From contig NZ_JAAZQQ010000001.1 of NCBI RefSeq assembly GCF_012395815.1, forward strand, positions 620,001 to 684,000: 64,000 nucleotides of DNA, in the 5' to 3' direction. This stretch comes from Roseicyclus persicicus. Lineage in GTDB: Bacteria > Pseudomonadota > Alphaproteobacteria > Rhodobacterales > Rhodobacteraceae. Position 1 is the first letter of the stretch. Every line of letters begins with the position of its first letter. Below are positions 49,087 through 59,883 of the stretch, in pieces. Position numbers and translations under genes: made by a program. Under the pieces are notes generated by a model. That model was not told the DNA's origin, made no database searches, and saw only the letters and a list, made by a program, of their open reading frames with translations.

Positions 49087-50358
49087 TCACCGGTCCGGAG
49101 GCGTCCACTCCGCCGGCGGCACATCCCGCCGCCGGAGCCGCAGCGCTAGCCCCAGCGCCACGCCGACCCCGATCGCCACCGTCAGGTCGGCGAAGACCGT
49201 CAGGACCAGCGTCAGCCCCAGGAGCACCCGGTCCGACACCCGCCCCGCCGTCGCGTAGCCGCGCCAGTGCTGCGGCTCGGACATGTTCCAGGCGGTCACC
49301 AGCAGGAGCCCCGCCAGCGCCGGCATCGCCAGATACCCCGCCAGCGGCGCCGCGGCCCACATCACGACGAGGATCGTCAGCGCGTGGAAGATGCCGGCCA
49401 GCGGCGTGCGCCCCCCGGCGCGCACGTTGGTCGCCGTGCGCGCGATGGCCCCCGTGGCGGGCAGGCCGCCCATCAGCGCCGAGCCGATGTTCGCCACGCC
49501 CTGCGCCAGGATCTCGGCGCTGGGCCGGTGCTGCCCGGCCACCATGCGGTCGGCCACCATGGCGGACAGGAGCGACTCGACCCCCGCAAGGAACGCGATG
49601 ATGAGGGCCGAGGGCAGCAGCTCCACCAGCCGCGCGACGCTCATCTCGGGGATCGCGGGCCGGGGCAGCGTCGCGGGCAGGGCGCCGAAGCGGGCACCGA
49701 GCGTGTCGACCGGCAGCGCCAGCAGCGCCACCGCCGCCGAGGCCCCGGCCACCGCCACGATCAGGCCGGGAAAGCGCGGAAAGGCGCGGCGCAGCGCCAC
49801 GATGGCGACGACGGTGCCGACGCCCACGGCAAGGCTGGCCCAATCCAGCGTGCCGCGCGCGGCCCAGATCGCGGGCAGGCGCTCCAGTGCCTCGGCCGGC
49901 GTGCCGGCGGGCAGGGTGATGCCCACCGCGTCGGGCAGCTGGCTGAGCGCGATGATCGCCGCAATGCCGATGGTGAAGCCGTTGATGACCGGCTCAGGCA
50001 CCAGCCGGATCAGGCTGCCCGCCCGCATCAGCCCCGCCGCGACGAGGATGACGCCCGCCATCAGGGTGGCCAGGATCAGCCCGTCCAGCCCGTGCTCGGC
50101 GATCACCGCGTGGACCACGACGATGAAGGCCCCCGTCGGCCCGCCGATCTGCACCCGGCTGCCCCCCAGCGCCGAGATCAGGAACCCCGCCACGATGGCC
50201 GTCACCAGCCCCGTCGCGGGCGGCGCGCCCGAGGCGATGGCGATGGCGAGGCTGAGGGGCAGGGCGACCATGGCCACGGTGATGCCCGCGACCAGATCGG
50301 CCAGCACGCTGTTCGGCGTGCTCTGGGGCAGCGTGGTCAACAGCTTGGGTGTCAGCAT
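49087..50358 (-). CDS. SulP family anion permease lacking a STAS domain
   Basis: An inner-membrane anion transporter (sulfate, bicarbonate or similar) of 423 aa with 10 or more helices. The SulP start region is DLVAGITVAMVALPLSLAIA, followed by LGGSRVQIGGPTGAFIVVVH and the later GLPATGAIARTATNVRAGG. The protein stops just after the last helix, without the cytoplasmic STAS domain most SulP proteins carry. ATG at 50358 is chosen; a GTG seven codons upstream is possible. Confidence 0.9.
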   Translation of the reverse strand: MLTPKLLTTLPQSTPNSVLADLVAGITVAMVALPLSLAIAIASGAPPATGLVTAIVAGFLISALGGSRVQIGGPTGAFIVVVHAVIAEHGLDGLILATLMAGVILVAAGLMRAGSLIRLVPEPVINGFTIGIAAIIALSQLPDAVGITLPAGTPAEALERLPAIWAARGTLDWASLAVGVGTVVAIVALRRAFPRFPGLIVAVAGASAAVALLALPVDTLGARFGALPATLPRPAIPEMSVARLVELLPSALIIAFLAGVESLLSAMVADRMVAGQHRPSAEILAQGVANIGSALMGGLPATGAIARTATNVRAGGRTPLAGIFHALTILVVMWAAAPLAGYLAMPALAGLLLVTAWNMSEPQHWRGYATAGRVSDRVLLGLTLVLTVFADLTVAIGVGVALGLALRLRRRDVPPAEWTPPDR

Positions 50359-50455
50359 CGGGCACGTCGGGCGGGCCACGCCGCCGGGGCCGTCCCCCTT
50401 GCATCCGTTGGCCGTGCCGATGATTGCGCCGCCGCAGGGGTGGGCGCAAGGGGCC

Positions 50456-52699
50456 TCAGCCCTGCCGCTTGAGCCACTCCATCACGGCGGGGCGGACCGA
50501 CTGCGCGCCGCTGGCGCGCGCCTCGTTGATGACGGCGCGGGCCTCGCGCAGGTCGACCCGCCGCAGCAGCGACTTGACCGGCCCGATCGAGGCCGGGCGC
50601 ATCGACAGGGTGCGCAGGCCGATGGCCGCGAAGCACACCGCCTCGACCGGCCGCCCCGCGTCCTCGCCGCAGAAGCTGAGCGGCGTGTCGGTGTCGCCGC
50701 AGCGGTGCACGATCTGTTCGAGGAACGTCAGGAAGCTGACGTTCAGCGTGTCGTAGCGCCGCCGCACCCGCTCGTTCTCGCGGTCGGCGGCGAAGAAGAA
50801 CTGCTTGAGGTCGTTGCCCCCGATCGAGATGAAGTCGCAGTCCTCGAAGAACCGCCGCGGCGCGAAGGCAAGGCTCGGCGTCTCGAGCATCGCGCCGATC
50901 TCCAGCTTCTCGGGCAGGGTGTGGCCCAGCGCCGCCTCGCGGTCCATCTCGCGCAGCAGGTGGTCGCGCGCCTGGGTGTATTCCTCCAGCTGGGCGACGA
51001 AGGGGAACATCACCGTCAGCGCCCGGCCGTTGGCGGCCCGGATCAGCGCCTGCAGCTGCATCCGCATCACGCCGGGCTTGTCCAGCCCCACCCGGATCGC
51101 CCGCCAGCCGAGCGCCGGGTTCGGCTCCTCGGTCGGCTTCATGTAGGGCAGCACCTTGTCCGAGCCGATGTCGAGGGTGCGGAACACCACCCGCTTGCCG
51201 CCGGCGGCGTCCATGACGCGGGCGTAGAGCGCGGCCAGCTCGCCCCGCCGCGGCACCTTGTTGCGGGTCAGGAACTGCAGCTCGGTGCGGAACAGGCCCA
51301 CCCCCTCGGCGCCCGACGAGGGCAGCGACGGCAGGTCGGCCATCAGCCCCGCGTTCATCTGCAGCGACACCACCGTGCCGCACAGCGCCTCGGCCGGCTT
51401 GTCGCGGATCGAGGCGTAGCGCTCCTGCGCCTCGGCCTGCATGGCCAGCTTGTCGCGGAAGGCCGAGGCGACGGCGTCCTCGGGGCGCAGGTGCACGATG
51501 CCCTGGTCGCCGTCGACCAGAACGAGGTCGCCGTTCAGCGCCTCGGTGGTGATCTGCCGGGCATGGATCACCAGCGGGATCGCCAGCGCGCGGGCCACGA
51601 TGGCGGCATGGCTGCCGACCGAGCCTTCCTCGAGGATCACCCCCTTCAGCCGCCGCCCGTAATCCAGGAGCTCGGCCGGCCCGATGTTGCGCGCGACCAG
51701 CACCGGGTCGGCGGGCAGCTCGGCGCCGGTGTCCTTGCCCTGTCCCGTCAGCCGCCGCAGCAGCCGGTTCGACAGGTCGTCGAGGTCGTGCAGCCGGTCG
51801 CGCAGGTAGGCGTCGGGCACGGTTTCCAGCCGCGCGCGCGCGGTCGACTGCTCCTTTTCCACCGCGGCCTCGGCGCTGAGGCCGCGGGCGATGTCCTCCT
51901 CCATCCGGCGCATCCAGCCGCGGGAATGGGCGAACATGCGGTAGGCCTCCAGCACCTCCCGCTGCTCGGCGTCGCCGGTCGGCGCGCGGGTCAGCATGTC
52001 GTCGATGTCGAGGCGCAGCTGGTCCACCGCCGCGTGCAGGCGCTTGAGCTCGGCCTCGGGGTCGTCGGCCACGGGCCGCGTCACCACCACGCGCGGCTCG
52101 TGCAGCCAGACATGGCCCATGGCCGTGCCCTCCTGCGCGCAGGTGCCGCGGATCATCACCTGGCTCTTGTGGCGTTCGGCCAGCGCCGCGCCCTCGCCGA
52201 TGAAGGCGCCCAGCTCGGTCATCTCGGCCAGCACCATGGCCACGACTTCGAGCGCGTAGATCTCGTCGTCCGAGAACTCGCGCGCCTCCTTGGACTGGAC
52301 CACCAGCACGCCCAGCCGCTCGCCGAGCCGCTGGACCGGCACGCCGAGGAAGCTGGAATAGCGCTCCTCGCCCGTCTCGGGCATGTAGCGGAAGCCGCGC
52401 TCGGCGGGCGCATTGGCGGTGTTGATCGGCTGGGCCGAGCGCGCGACGCGGCCCACGAGGCCCTCGCCGATCCGCATCCGGGTGACGTGGACCGCCTCGG
52501 GCGCGAGGCCCTGGGTGGCGCACAGCTCCAGCGTGTCGGCATCGCGCAGCAGGTAGATCGAGCACACCTCGGTGCCCATCGAATCCGCGATCAGATGGGT
52601 GATCCGGTCGAGCCGCTCCTGCCCGGCGCTCGCGTCGGCCATCACCGCCTGCAGGCGGCTGAGGAGCTTTCTGCTCTCTGTTTCCGTACCCTGTGCCAT
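50456..52699 (-). CDS. ptsP: Phosphoenolpyruvate-protein phosphotransferase, nitrogen type
   Basis: Enzyme I-Ntr, 747 aa, first step of the regulatory nitrogen PTS, passing phosphate from PEP to NPr. An N-terminal GAF domain covers about 15-160 (SMGTEVCSIYLLRDADTLEL). The EI N-domain follows, with the phospho-His loop GSVGSHAAIVARALAIPLVI near 365. The PEP-utilising barrel shows GVGLFRTELQFL, RTLDIGSDKVLPY, NPALGWRAIRVGLD and CGEDAGRP. It lies downstream of lysC, as in many alphaproteobacteria. The ATG at 52699 follows a GTG codon that might also be used. Confidence 0.95.
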   Translation of the reverse strand: MAQGTETESRKLLSRLQAVMADASAGQERLDRITHLIADSMGTEVCSIYLLRDADTLELCATQGLAPEAVHVTRMRIGEGLVGRVARSAQPINTANAPAERGFRYMPETGEERYSSFLGVPVQRLGERLGVLVVQSKEAREFSDDEIYALEVVAMVLAEMTELGAFIGEGAALAERHKSQVMIRGTCAQEGTAMGHVWLHEPRVVVTRPVADDPEAELKRLHAAVDQLRLDIDDMLTRAPTGDAEQREVLEAYRMFAHSRGWMRRMEEDIARGLSAEAAVEKEQSTARARLETVPDAYLRDRLHDLDDLSNRLLRRLTGQGKDTGAELPADPVLVARNIGPAELLDYGRRLKGVILEEGSVGSHAAIVARALAIPLVIHARQITTEALNGDLVLVDGDQGIVHLRPEDAVASAFRDKLAMQAEAQERYASIRDKPAEALCGTVVSLQMNAGLMADLPSLPSSGAEGVGLFRTELQFLTRNKVPRRGELAALYARVMDAAGGKRVVFRTLDIGSDKVLPYMKPTEEPNPALGWRAIRVGLDKPGVMRMQLQALIRAANGRALTVMFPFVAQLEEYTQARDHLLREMDREAALGHTLPEKLEIGAMLETPSLAFAPRRFFEDCDFISIGGNDLKQFFFAADRENERVRRRYDTLNVSFLTFLEQIVHRCGDTDTPLSFCGEDAGRPVEAVCFAAIGLRTLSMRPASIGPVKSLLRRVDLREARAVINEARASGAQSVRPAVMEWLKRQG

Positions 52700-52848
52700 C
52701 ACCCTCGCCCGCGGACGCGTCCTGCGGCGGCCGCCGTCCCGGGGATCAGGGATAACGTGCCGCGGGGGCGCGGCGCAACGGGCATGGCGGGATTACGCCA
52801 CGACGGGAAAGGCCGGGGGCGTCCATGCCGCACCCGGCCGGGCGGCGC

Positions 52849-53076
52849 TCAGGCGTCGAAGGCGTCGGCGAAGACGTGGCGCACGATGTCGTCGCGCTTG
52901 AGGCCGATGCGGGCCAGCTCGTCGTCGCTCAGGGCCTGCAGCCGCTGCACGCGGTCAAAGCGCGCCTGGGCGTTGCTGCCGAGCGCGACGGCCCGGGCCA
53001 GCGCCCGGAAGAAGGCCGCGACCGGCGCGGTGCCCCGGCTGGGGATGGCGGAAAGGGGAAGGGTCTGGGTCGTCAT
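52849..53076 (-). CDS. DUF1127 domain protein
   Basis: A 75-aa protein with the C-terminal DUF1127 motif (RVQRLQALSDDELARIGLKR). The start at 53076 is fixed by GGAGG eight bases before it. DUF1127 proteins in Rhodobacterales and Rhizobiales bind RNA and influence phosphate or stress responses, and the family's conserved arginine-rich segment is partly kept here. It stands alone between lysC and ptsP; the 146 bp that follow it carry no gene. Confidence 0.8.
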   Translation of the reverse strand: MTTQTLPLSAIPSRGTAPVAAFFRALARAVALGSNAQARFDRVQRLQALSDDELARIGLKRDDIVRHVFADAFDA

Positions 53077-53152
53077 GGGAACCTCCGCGAGACGCGTGTG
53101 TTGTCCTGTCGACCCCTCAGATAATCCGATGCGCCGGGCCTGGTTAGGCCCG

Positions 53153-53182
53153 ATGCTGCAATGCAGCATTGCACATGGTGCA
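53153..53182. other. Pair of short palindromes between lysC and the DUF1127 gene
   Basis: ATGCTGCA-A-TGCAGCAT (53153-53169) is a perfect odd palindrome and TGCAC-ATG-GTGCA (53170-53182) follows at once. They lie after lysC and before the DUF1127 promoter region, so they could be an operator or a terminator without a T-tract. Confidence 0.35.
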
Positions 53183-53216
53183 TGTGTCCCCGCGCGCCCG
53201 GCGCGGGGGTGGGGCG

Positions 53217-54455
53217 TCAGGCCGCGCGGTCCAGCCCGAAGGCGTCGTGCAGCGCCTGCACGGCCAGTTCAAGGTACTTGCGGTCCACCAGCACCGAGAC
53301 CTTGATCTCGGAGGTGGTGATGACCTTGATGTTGATGCCCTCGTCGCGCAGGGTCTGGAACATCTTGGCGGCGACGCCCGCGTGGCTGCGCATCCCGATG
53401 CCGACGATCGACACCTTGCAGACATCGGTGTCGGCGACCAGCCGGCCGAAATCGACCAGCCCGGCGGCCTTGGCGTCGGCCATCGCCTTTTCCGCCCGCT
53501 TCACCTCGTTCACCGGGCAGGAGAAGGTCATGTCGGTGGTGCCGCCCTCCGAGATGTTCTGCACGATCATGTCGACGTTCACGCCGGCCTCGGCCAGCGG
53601 CCCGAAGATCGCGGCGGCGATGCCGGGGCGGTCGGCCACCTGGGTCAGGGTCAGCTTGGCCTCGTCGCGGGAATAGGCCACACCGGCCACCACGTTGCTT
53701 TCCACGATATCCTCCTCGGCACAGACGAGCGTGCCTGCCTCATCCGACATTTCCTCGAAGCTCGACAGAACCCGGAGCTTCACGTTGTAGCGCATGGCCA
53801 GCTCGACCGACCGGGTCTGCAGCACCTTGGCCCCGAGGCTCGCCAGCTCCAGCATCTCCTCGAAGGCGATCCGGTCGAGCTTGCGCGCCTTGGACGTGAT
53901 CCGCGGGTCGGTGGTGTAGACCCCGTCCACGTCGGTGTAGATGTCGCAGCGCTCGGCCCCGAAGGCGGCGGCGAAGGCGACGGCGCTGGTGTCGCTGCCG
54001 CCGCGCCCCAGCGTGGTGATCCGGCCCTCGCGGCTGATCCCCTGGAAGCCCGCGATCACCGCGACCTTCATGCCTTCCTCGAACTTCTTCAGGATGTTGG
54101 CGGTCGGGATCTCCTCGATCCGCGCCGCGGCATGGGCGGACGTGGTGATCAGCGGCACCTGCCAGCCCTGCCAGCTGCGGGCCGGCACGTCCATCTCCTG
54201 CAGCGTCAGGGCCATCAGCCCCGCGGTCACGTTCTCGCCCGAGGACACCACGGCGTCATACTCGCGCGCGTCGTAGAGCGGCGAGGTCTCCTCGACGAAG
54301 CCCACCAGCTTGTTGGTCTCGCCGGCCATGGCCGAGACGATGACGATCACGTCGTAGCCGTTCGCGACCTCGCGGCCCACGCGCTTGGCGGCGCGGCGGA
54401 TGCGGTCGAGCGTGGCGACCGAGGTGCCGCCGAATTTCATCACCAGAATGGGCAT
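53217..54455 (-). CDS. lysC: Aspartate kinase
   Basis: First enzyme of the aspartate family pathway (Lys, Thr, Met, diaminopimelate), 412 aa. N-terminal kinase motif ILVMKFGGTSVATLDRIRRA, then VSAMAGETNKLVG and TLGRGGSDTSAVAFAAAFGA. Two ACT domains at the C-terminus (about 265-410; AKLTLTQVADRPGIAAAIFG and VCKVSIVGIGMRSHAGVAAK) would give feedback inhibition by lysine and threonine. The alternative internal start that makes the beta subunit in some bacteria cannot be confirmed from sequence. Confidence 0.96.
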   Translation of the reverse strand: MPILVMKFGGTSVATLDRIRRAAKRVGREVANGYDVIVIVSAMAGETNKLVGFVEETSPLYDAREYDAVVSSGENVTAGLMALTLQEMDVPARSWQGWQVPLITTSAHAAARIEEIPTANILKKFEEGMKVAVIAGFQGISREGRITTLGRGGSDTSAVAFAAAFGAERCDIYTDVDGVYTTDPRITSKARKLDRIAFEEMLELASLGAKVLQTRSVELAMRYNVKLRVLSSFEEMSDEAGTLVCAEEDIVESNVVAGVAYSRDEAKLTLTQVADRPGIAAAIFGPLAEAGVNVDMIVQNISEGGTTDMTFSCPVNEVKRAEKAMADAKAAGLVDFGRLVADTDVCKVSIVGIGMRSHAGVAAKMFQTLRDEGINIKVITTSEIKVSVLVDRKYLELAVQALHDAFGLDRAA

Positions 54456-54540
54456 GGACGTCCCCTTGCCAGACGCCGCGCGTCATACGGCGCGCCGCCC
54501 CGCCCCGCAAGGGTGCGGTTGCCGCGCCCTGCGCGACCCA

Positions 54541-54683
54541 TCCCCTTCATCTTTCCCCAAATACGCCCTTCGGGAGCACCGCCTCCACCCCGCCCCACGC
54601 CTGCCAGACGCCGTAGGGCGGGCCTCGGCCCGCCACCCCCGTCCAACCGGCGCCCCCGTAGGGCGGGCCTCGGCCCGCCACCC
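54541..54683. repeat. REP-like repeat cluster after the SDR gene
   Basis: The 256-bp gap 54456-54711 holds an inverted family A element (54542-54577, CCCTTCATCTTTCCCCAAAT then ACGCCCTTCGGGAG) and two copies of the family B palindrome (54610-54640 and 54653-54683, GTAGGGCGGGCCTCGGCCCG then CC). No gene is visible. Confidence 0.8.
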
Positions 54684-54711
54684 GGTCGCCGCCCGCAGGC
54701 GGCGAAACCCC

Positions 54712-55356
54712 TCAGAACGCGTGCGCCCGCCCGTCCCAGGTCTCGAAACACCCGGTCGTCGCCACCGCCAGCGCCGCGAAGCGCTCCACCAGCCCCGCCA
54801 CGGCCTCGTCGGTGCCGATATCGGCGCCGGTCCCGCCCATGTCGGTGCGCACCCAGCCCGGGTGGTAGATCCCCACCGCGATCCCCCGCGGGGCGAGGTC
54901 GGTCGCAAGATTCCGGCCGAGGTTGATCGCCGCCGCCTTGGATGCCCGGTAGATGTAGCTGCCCCCGGTGTTGCGGGTGGACGACCCCATCTGGCTCGCC
55001 ACGATGGCGATCTTCGGTGCCGCGGATCGCGCGAGGTTCGGCAACAGCGCCTGCACCGTCAGGAACACGCCCGTCACGTTCACCGCGAAGGTCGCCGCCC
55101 AGAGCTCGGGCGCGAAGCCGTCCTCAAGGCTCTGCCCCTTGTCGAGGTAGACGCCCGCGTTGCAGATCAGGAGGTCGACGGCCCGGTCGCCCATCTTGTC
55201 GGCCAGCACCTTGACCGACACCGGGTCGGTCACGTCGAGCGCGAGGCAGCCCGCCGCGTCGCGCGCCGTCGCGGTGACCTCGGCGCCCCGCGCCCGGTAG
55301 GCGGCGGCAAGCTCCGCGCCGATGCCGCGGTTGGCGCCCGTGATCAGAACATGCAT
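54712..55356 (-). CDS. Short-chain dehydrogenase/reductase
   Basis: An NAD(P)-dependent SDR of 214 aa, Rossmann fold. The cofactor motif is VLITGANRGIGAELAAAYRA, NAG motif LLICNAGVYLDKGQ, catalytic Ser in VASQMGSSTRNTGG and Tyr-x3-Lys in YIYRASKAAAINL. It resembles the CsgA/YciK-like group of C-factor type SDRs. The ATG at 55356 yields the family N-terminus MHVLITGANRGIG. Substrate unknown. Confidence 0.92.
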   Translation of the reverse strand: MHVLITGANRGIGAELAAAYRARGAEVTATARDAAGCLALDVTDPVSVKVLADKMGDRAVDLLICNAGVYLDKGQSLEDGFAPELWAATFAVNVTGVFLTVQALLPNLARSAAPKIAIVASQMGSSTRNTGGSYIYRASKAAAINLGRNLATDLAPRGIAVGIYHPGWVRTDMGGTGADIGTDEAVAGLVERFAALAVATTGCFETWDGRAHAF

Positions 55357-55459
55357 GGCCGGTCCCTTCCTGTTGCGGTCCCAAGGGGTAGCCCGCGGCC
55401 CGGGGATTGCAAGCCGCGCCCCCCCGCGCCACGCTGCCCCGCGACAGGAGGACCCGCCG

Positions 55460-56431
55460 ATGCGCTTCACCCAAGACGAGCTTCGCGCCGCCCATGCGCT
55501 GGTGACCCGCCACATGGCGCCGACGCCGCAGATCGCCTGGCCGCTGCTGGCGGAACGGACCGGGGCGCAGGTCTGGGTCAAGCACGAGAACCACACCCCC
55601 ACGGGATCCTTCAAGCTGCGCGGCGCGATCACCTTCATCGACTGGGTGCGGCGCGCCCACCCCGACGCGCGCGGCATCTGCACCGCGACCCGCGGCAACC
55701 ACGGGCAGGGGCAGGCGCGGCAGGCCCGCGCCGCGGGGCTGGTGGCCAGGGTCTACGTGCCGCGCGGCAACTCGGTCGAGAAGAACGCCGCGATGCGGGC
55801 CTTCGGGGCGGAGCTGATCGAGTTCGGCGACGACTTCGATGCCGCGCGGGAGGAGGCCTACCGCGTGGCCGACGCCGAGGGGCTTGTCGTCGTGCCGCCC
55901 TTTCACCCGGAGCTGGTGCGGGGCGTGGCGACCTACGGGTTGGAGCTGTTCACCGCGGTGCCCGACCTCGACACGGTCTACGTGCCGATCGGCTGCGGCT
56001 CGGGCATCTGCGGCACGATCCTCGCCCGCGACGCGCTGGGGCTGAAGACCGAGATCGTGGGGGTGGTGAGCGAGAACGCGGCCACCGCCAAGCTGTCGGT
56101 CGAGGCGGGGCGGCCGGTGCCGACCGACAGCGCGCGCACCTTCGCCGACGGCATGGCGGTGCGGGTGCCGGTGCCCGCGGCGCTCGACATCTACGGGCCG
56201 GGGGCGGCGCGGATCGTGAAAGTGTCGGACGCCGAGGTGGCCGGGGCGATCCGGGCCTATTTCACCGACACCCACAATGTCGCCGAGGGGGCGGGGGCGG
56301 CGCCGCTGGCGGCCATGATGCAGGAGCGGGAGCGGATGGCGGGGCGGAAGGTGGGGGTAATCCTGTGCGGCGGGAACATCGATACCGACTGGTTCCTGAC
56401 GGTGATGCGGGGTGGGGTTCCGGTGGTCTAA
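55460..56431 (+). CDS. Threonine/serine dehydratase (PLP-dependent)
   Basis: A PLP enzyme of the tryptophan-synthase-beta fold, 323 aa. The PLP lysine is in NHTPTGSFKLRGAITF; the phosphate-binding loop GCGSGICGTI is the glycine-rich site. It has no regulatory ACT domain, so it is a catabolic-type dehydratase for threonine, serine or hydroxyaspartate. The ATG at 55460 follows GACAGGAGGAC. The 3' end, from about codon 276, is copied imperfectly 226 bp downstream. Confidence 0.9.
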   Translation: MRFTQDELRAAHALVTRHMAPTPQIAWPLLAERTGAQVWVKHENHTPTGSFKLRGAITFIDWVRRAHPDARGICTATRGNHGQGQARQARAAGLVARVYVPRGNSVEKNAAMRAFGAELIEFGDDFDAAREEAYRVADAEGLVVVPPFHPELVRGVATYGLELFTAVPDLDTVYVPIGCGSGICGTILARDALGLKTEIVGVVSENAATAKLSVEAGRPVPTDSARTFADGMAVRVPVPAALDIYGPGAARIVKVSDAEVAGAIRAYFTDTHNVAEGAGAAPLAAMMQERERMAGRKVGVILCGGNIDTDWFLTVMRGGVPVV

Positions 56432-56486
56432 GCGCGCCTGCCGGACGTCGCGCGGGATGGAAATACCCGGGGCGCTGCCCCGGACC

Positions 56487-56515
56487 CCGGAGTATTTCTG
56501 AAGCAAAGATGAGGG
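56487..56515 (+). repeat. REP-like repeat, family A, after the dehydratase gene
   Basis: CCGGAGTATTTCTGAAGCAA then AGATGAGGG. Its last bases fuse into the duplicated 3' end of the dehydratase gene at the shared GAGGGGG sequence. Confidence 0.8.
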
Positions 56516-56657
56516 GGCGGGGGCGGCGCCGCTGGCGGCCCTGATGCAGGAGCGGGAGCGCATGGCGGGGCGGAAGGTGGGGGTGATCCTGTGCGGCGGG
56601 AACATCGATACCGACTGGTTCCTGACGGTGATGCGGGGTGGGGTGCCGGTCGTCTGA
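56511..56657 (+). pseudogene. Duplicated 3' end of the Thr/Ser dehydratase gene
   Basis: 147 bp that repeat 56285-56431 at a constant 226-bp offset with six base differences, including a TAA to TGA stop change. It encodes the last 48 codons of the dehydratase but has no start or upstream part, so it cannot be a gene. The unit copied appears to be gene end plus spacer plus repeat, since a second family A repeat follows it. Confidence 0.85.
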
Positions 56658-56736
56658 CGTCGCGTGGGGTGAGCAGCCCCGGGGGCTCTGCCCGTCGCCA
56701 TTGTCGCTCGGACCAATGGCGCGCCAATGGCGACCC

Positions 56737-56765
56737 CCGGAGTATTTCTGAAGCAAAGATGAGGG
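56737..56765 (+). repeat. REP-like repeat, family A, after the duplicated fragment
   Basis: Identical to the copy at 56487-56515 over 29 bp. The spacer before it contains GTCGCCATTG and CAATGGCGAC, a 10-bp inverted repeat. The rest of the 364-bp gap 56432-56795 has no gene. Confidence 0.8.
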
Positions 56766-56795
56766 GGGCGGGGGCGCGTTAACCTTAACGGGGGG

Positions 56796-57479
56796 TCAGG
56801 CGGGGAGGTATTTGGCGGCTTCCTTGCGCGCGAAGGGCTTCAGGGTTTCGCCATGCGCGGCGAGCCAGGCGGCGACCGTCGCGGGGTCGCGTTTGGACAG
56901 GTCGCGCAGCCACCAGGCAATGGCCTTCTGGATGAACCAGTCGCGGTCGGGGGCCAGCGTCGCGCACCAGCCGAGGATGCGGGTCCGCGCGGCGGCCTCG
57001 GTCGGGTTCGGGTGGCGGGATTTCGTGAAGGGCAGGGTGAAGACCAGCGCCGCGCGGCGGGTCCACATGTGGTCGGAGGTCACCCAGCCCTCGACCTCGT
57101 CGAGCCGGGCGGGGACCTGCACCATCCGTTTCTGCCCCGACTGCGCCACGGCGTCGGCGATGGCCCAGCTGTCGAACTCCGGCACGAAGCCCGCGAGGCA
57201 GGCCCAGGCCGCGGCGTCGTCGGGGCGCATCCGGGCCTGCAGGAACAGCTTTCCGGCGACGATCCGCGCCTCGAAGATGTCGCTGGCCCAGAGACCCTGC
57301 GCCAGCGCCACCAGCGCCGGCTGGTCCAGCGCCTTGCGCCAGCCCTCGGCCATCTCGCCGGTGAGCGCGTTGGACAGGCCCAGCACCTCGCGCGTCTGCT
57401 TGTGGTAGGCGGCCATTTCGGCCGCGCGGGCCGGGTCGGCCTGGGCCCGCAGGGCGGCGATGGCGTCCTCGGGCGTCAT
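56796..57479 (-). CDS. DNA alkylation repair protein (AlkD-like HEAT repeats)
   Basis: A 227-aa all-helical protein of the AlkC/AlkD DNA glycosylase family. Helical repeats include VLGLSNALTGEMAEGWRKAL, FVPEFDSWAIADAVAQSGQK, and VTSDHMWTRRAALVFTLPF with the W-x-R-R-A motif typical of AlkD, plus FIQKAIAWWLRDLSKRDP. It would remove bulky or charged alkyl lesions. Last gene of the glmU-glmS operon; its start overlaps the GNAT stop by 4 bp. Confidence 0.87.
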   Translation of the reverse strand: MTPEDAIAALRAQADPARAAEMAAYHKQTREVLGLSNALTGEMAEGWRKALDQPALVALAQGLWASDIFEARIVAGKLFLQARMRPDDAAAWACLAGFVPEFDSWAIADAVAQSGQKRMVQVPARLDEVEGWVTSDHMWTRRAALVFTLPFTKSRHPNPTEAAARTRILGWCATLAPDRDWFIQKAIAWWLRDLSKRDPATVAAWLAAHGETLKPFARKEAAKYLPA

Positions 57480-58068
57480 CGGGGCCGCGCCAGTTGCCAG
57501 TCGAGGTGCGCCCGCACGGTGGGCCAGTCGCCGGCGGTCACGGAATAGACCGCCGTGTCGCGGATCGTGCCGTTCGGCAGGCGCATGTGCGCCCGCAGGA
57601 TGCCGTCGAGCTGCGCGCCCAGCCGTTCGATCGCGCGGCGGGACTGGGCGTTGAGGCGGTGGGTGCGGAACTCGACCGCGAGGCATTGCCACACCTCGAA
57701 GGCGTGGCCGAGCATCAGGCGCTTGGCCTCGGTGTTCACGGGCCCGCGCTGGGCCGAGGGGGCGATCCAGGTGGAGCCGATCTCGACCCGGGGGCCGGCG
57801 TGGTCGATGTGCATGAAGCTGGTCATGCCCACGGGCCGGCCGGTGGCGTCGCAGGTGGTGAAGGGGATCATGGAGCCCGCCTCGCGCAGGCCGAGGCGGC
57901 GGTCGATCTCGGCCGCCATCCCCTGCGGCGATGGGACGGAGGTGTACCACAGGTCATGCAGCCCGCCTTCGGCGCTCGCCGCGGACAGCGCCGGGGCGTG
58001 GTCGGGCGACAGGGGCAGGAGCGTGACGTGCCGGCCCCGCAGCGTCAGCTCGGGCGGCCCCAGCCGGG

Positions 58069-58072
<4 letters not shown>
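57476..58072 (-). CDS. GNAT family N-acetyltransferase (RimJ/RimL-like)
   Basis: A 198-aa acetyltransferase of the large Acetyltransf_3 group: LTLRGRHVTLLPLSPDHAPA at the start, GMTSFMHIDHAGPRVEIGST, then QRGPVNTEAKRLMLGHAFEV as acetyl-CoA region, and VEFRTHRLNAQSRRAIERLG as the last helix. The relatives acetylate amino groups of proteins, peptides or small molecules. Coupled by 4-bp overlaps to glmS upstream and the alkylation repair gene downstream. Confidence 0.9.
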
Positions 58073-59880
<1,808 letters not shown>

Positions 59881-59883
59881 GGC

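Noticed and set aside
56511-56657. A small gene of its own
   Set aside because: It has no start or ribosome-binding site and is a plain copy of the preceding gene's end.
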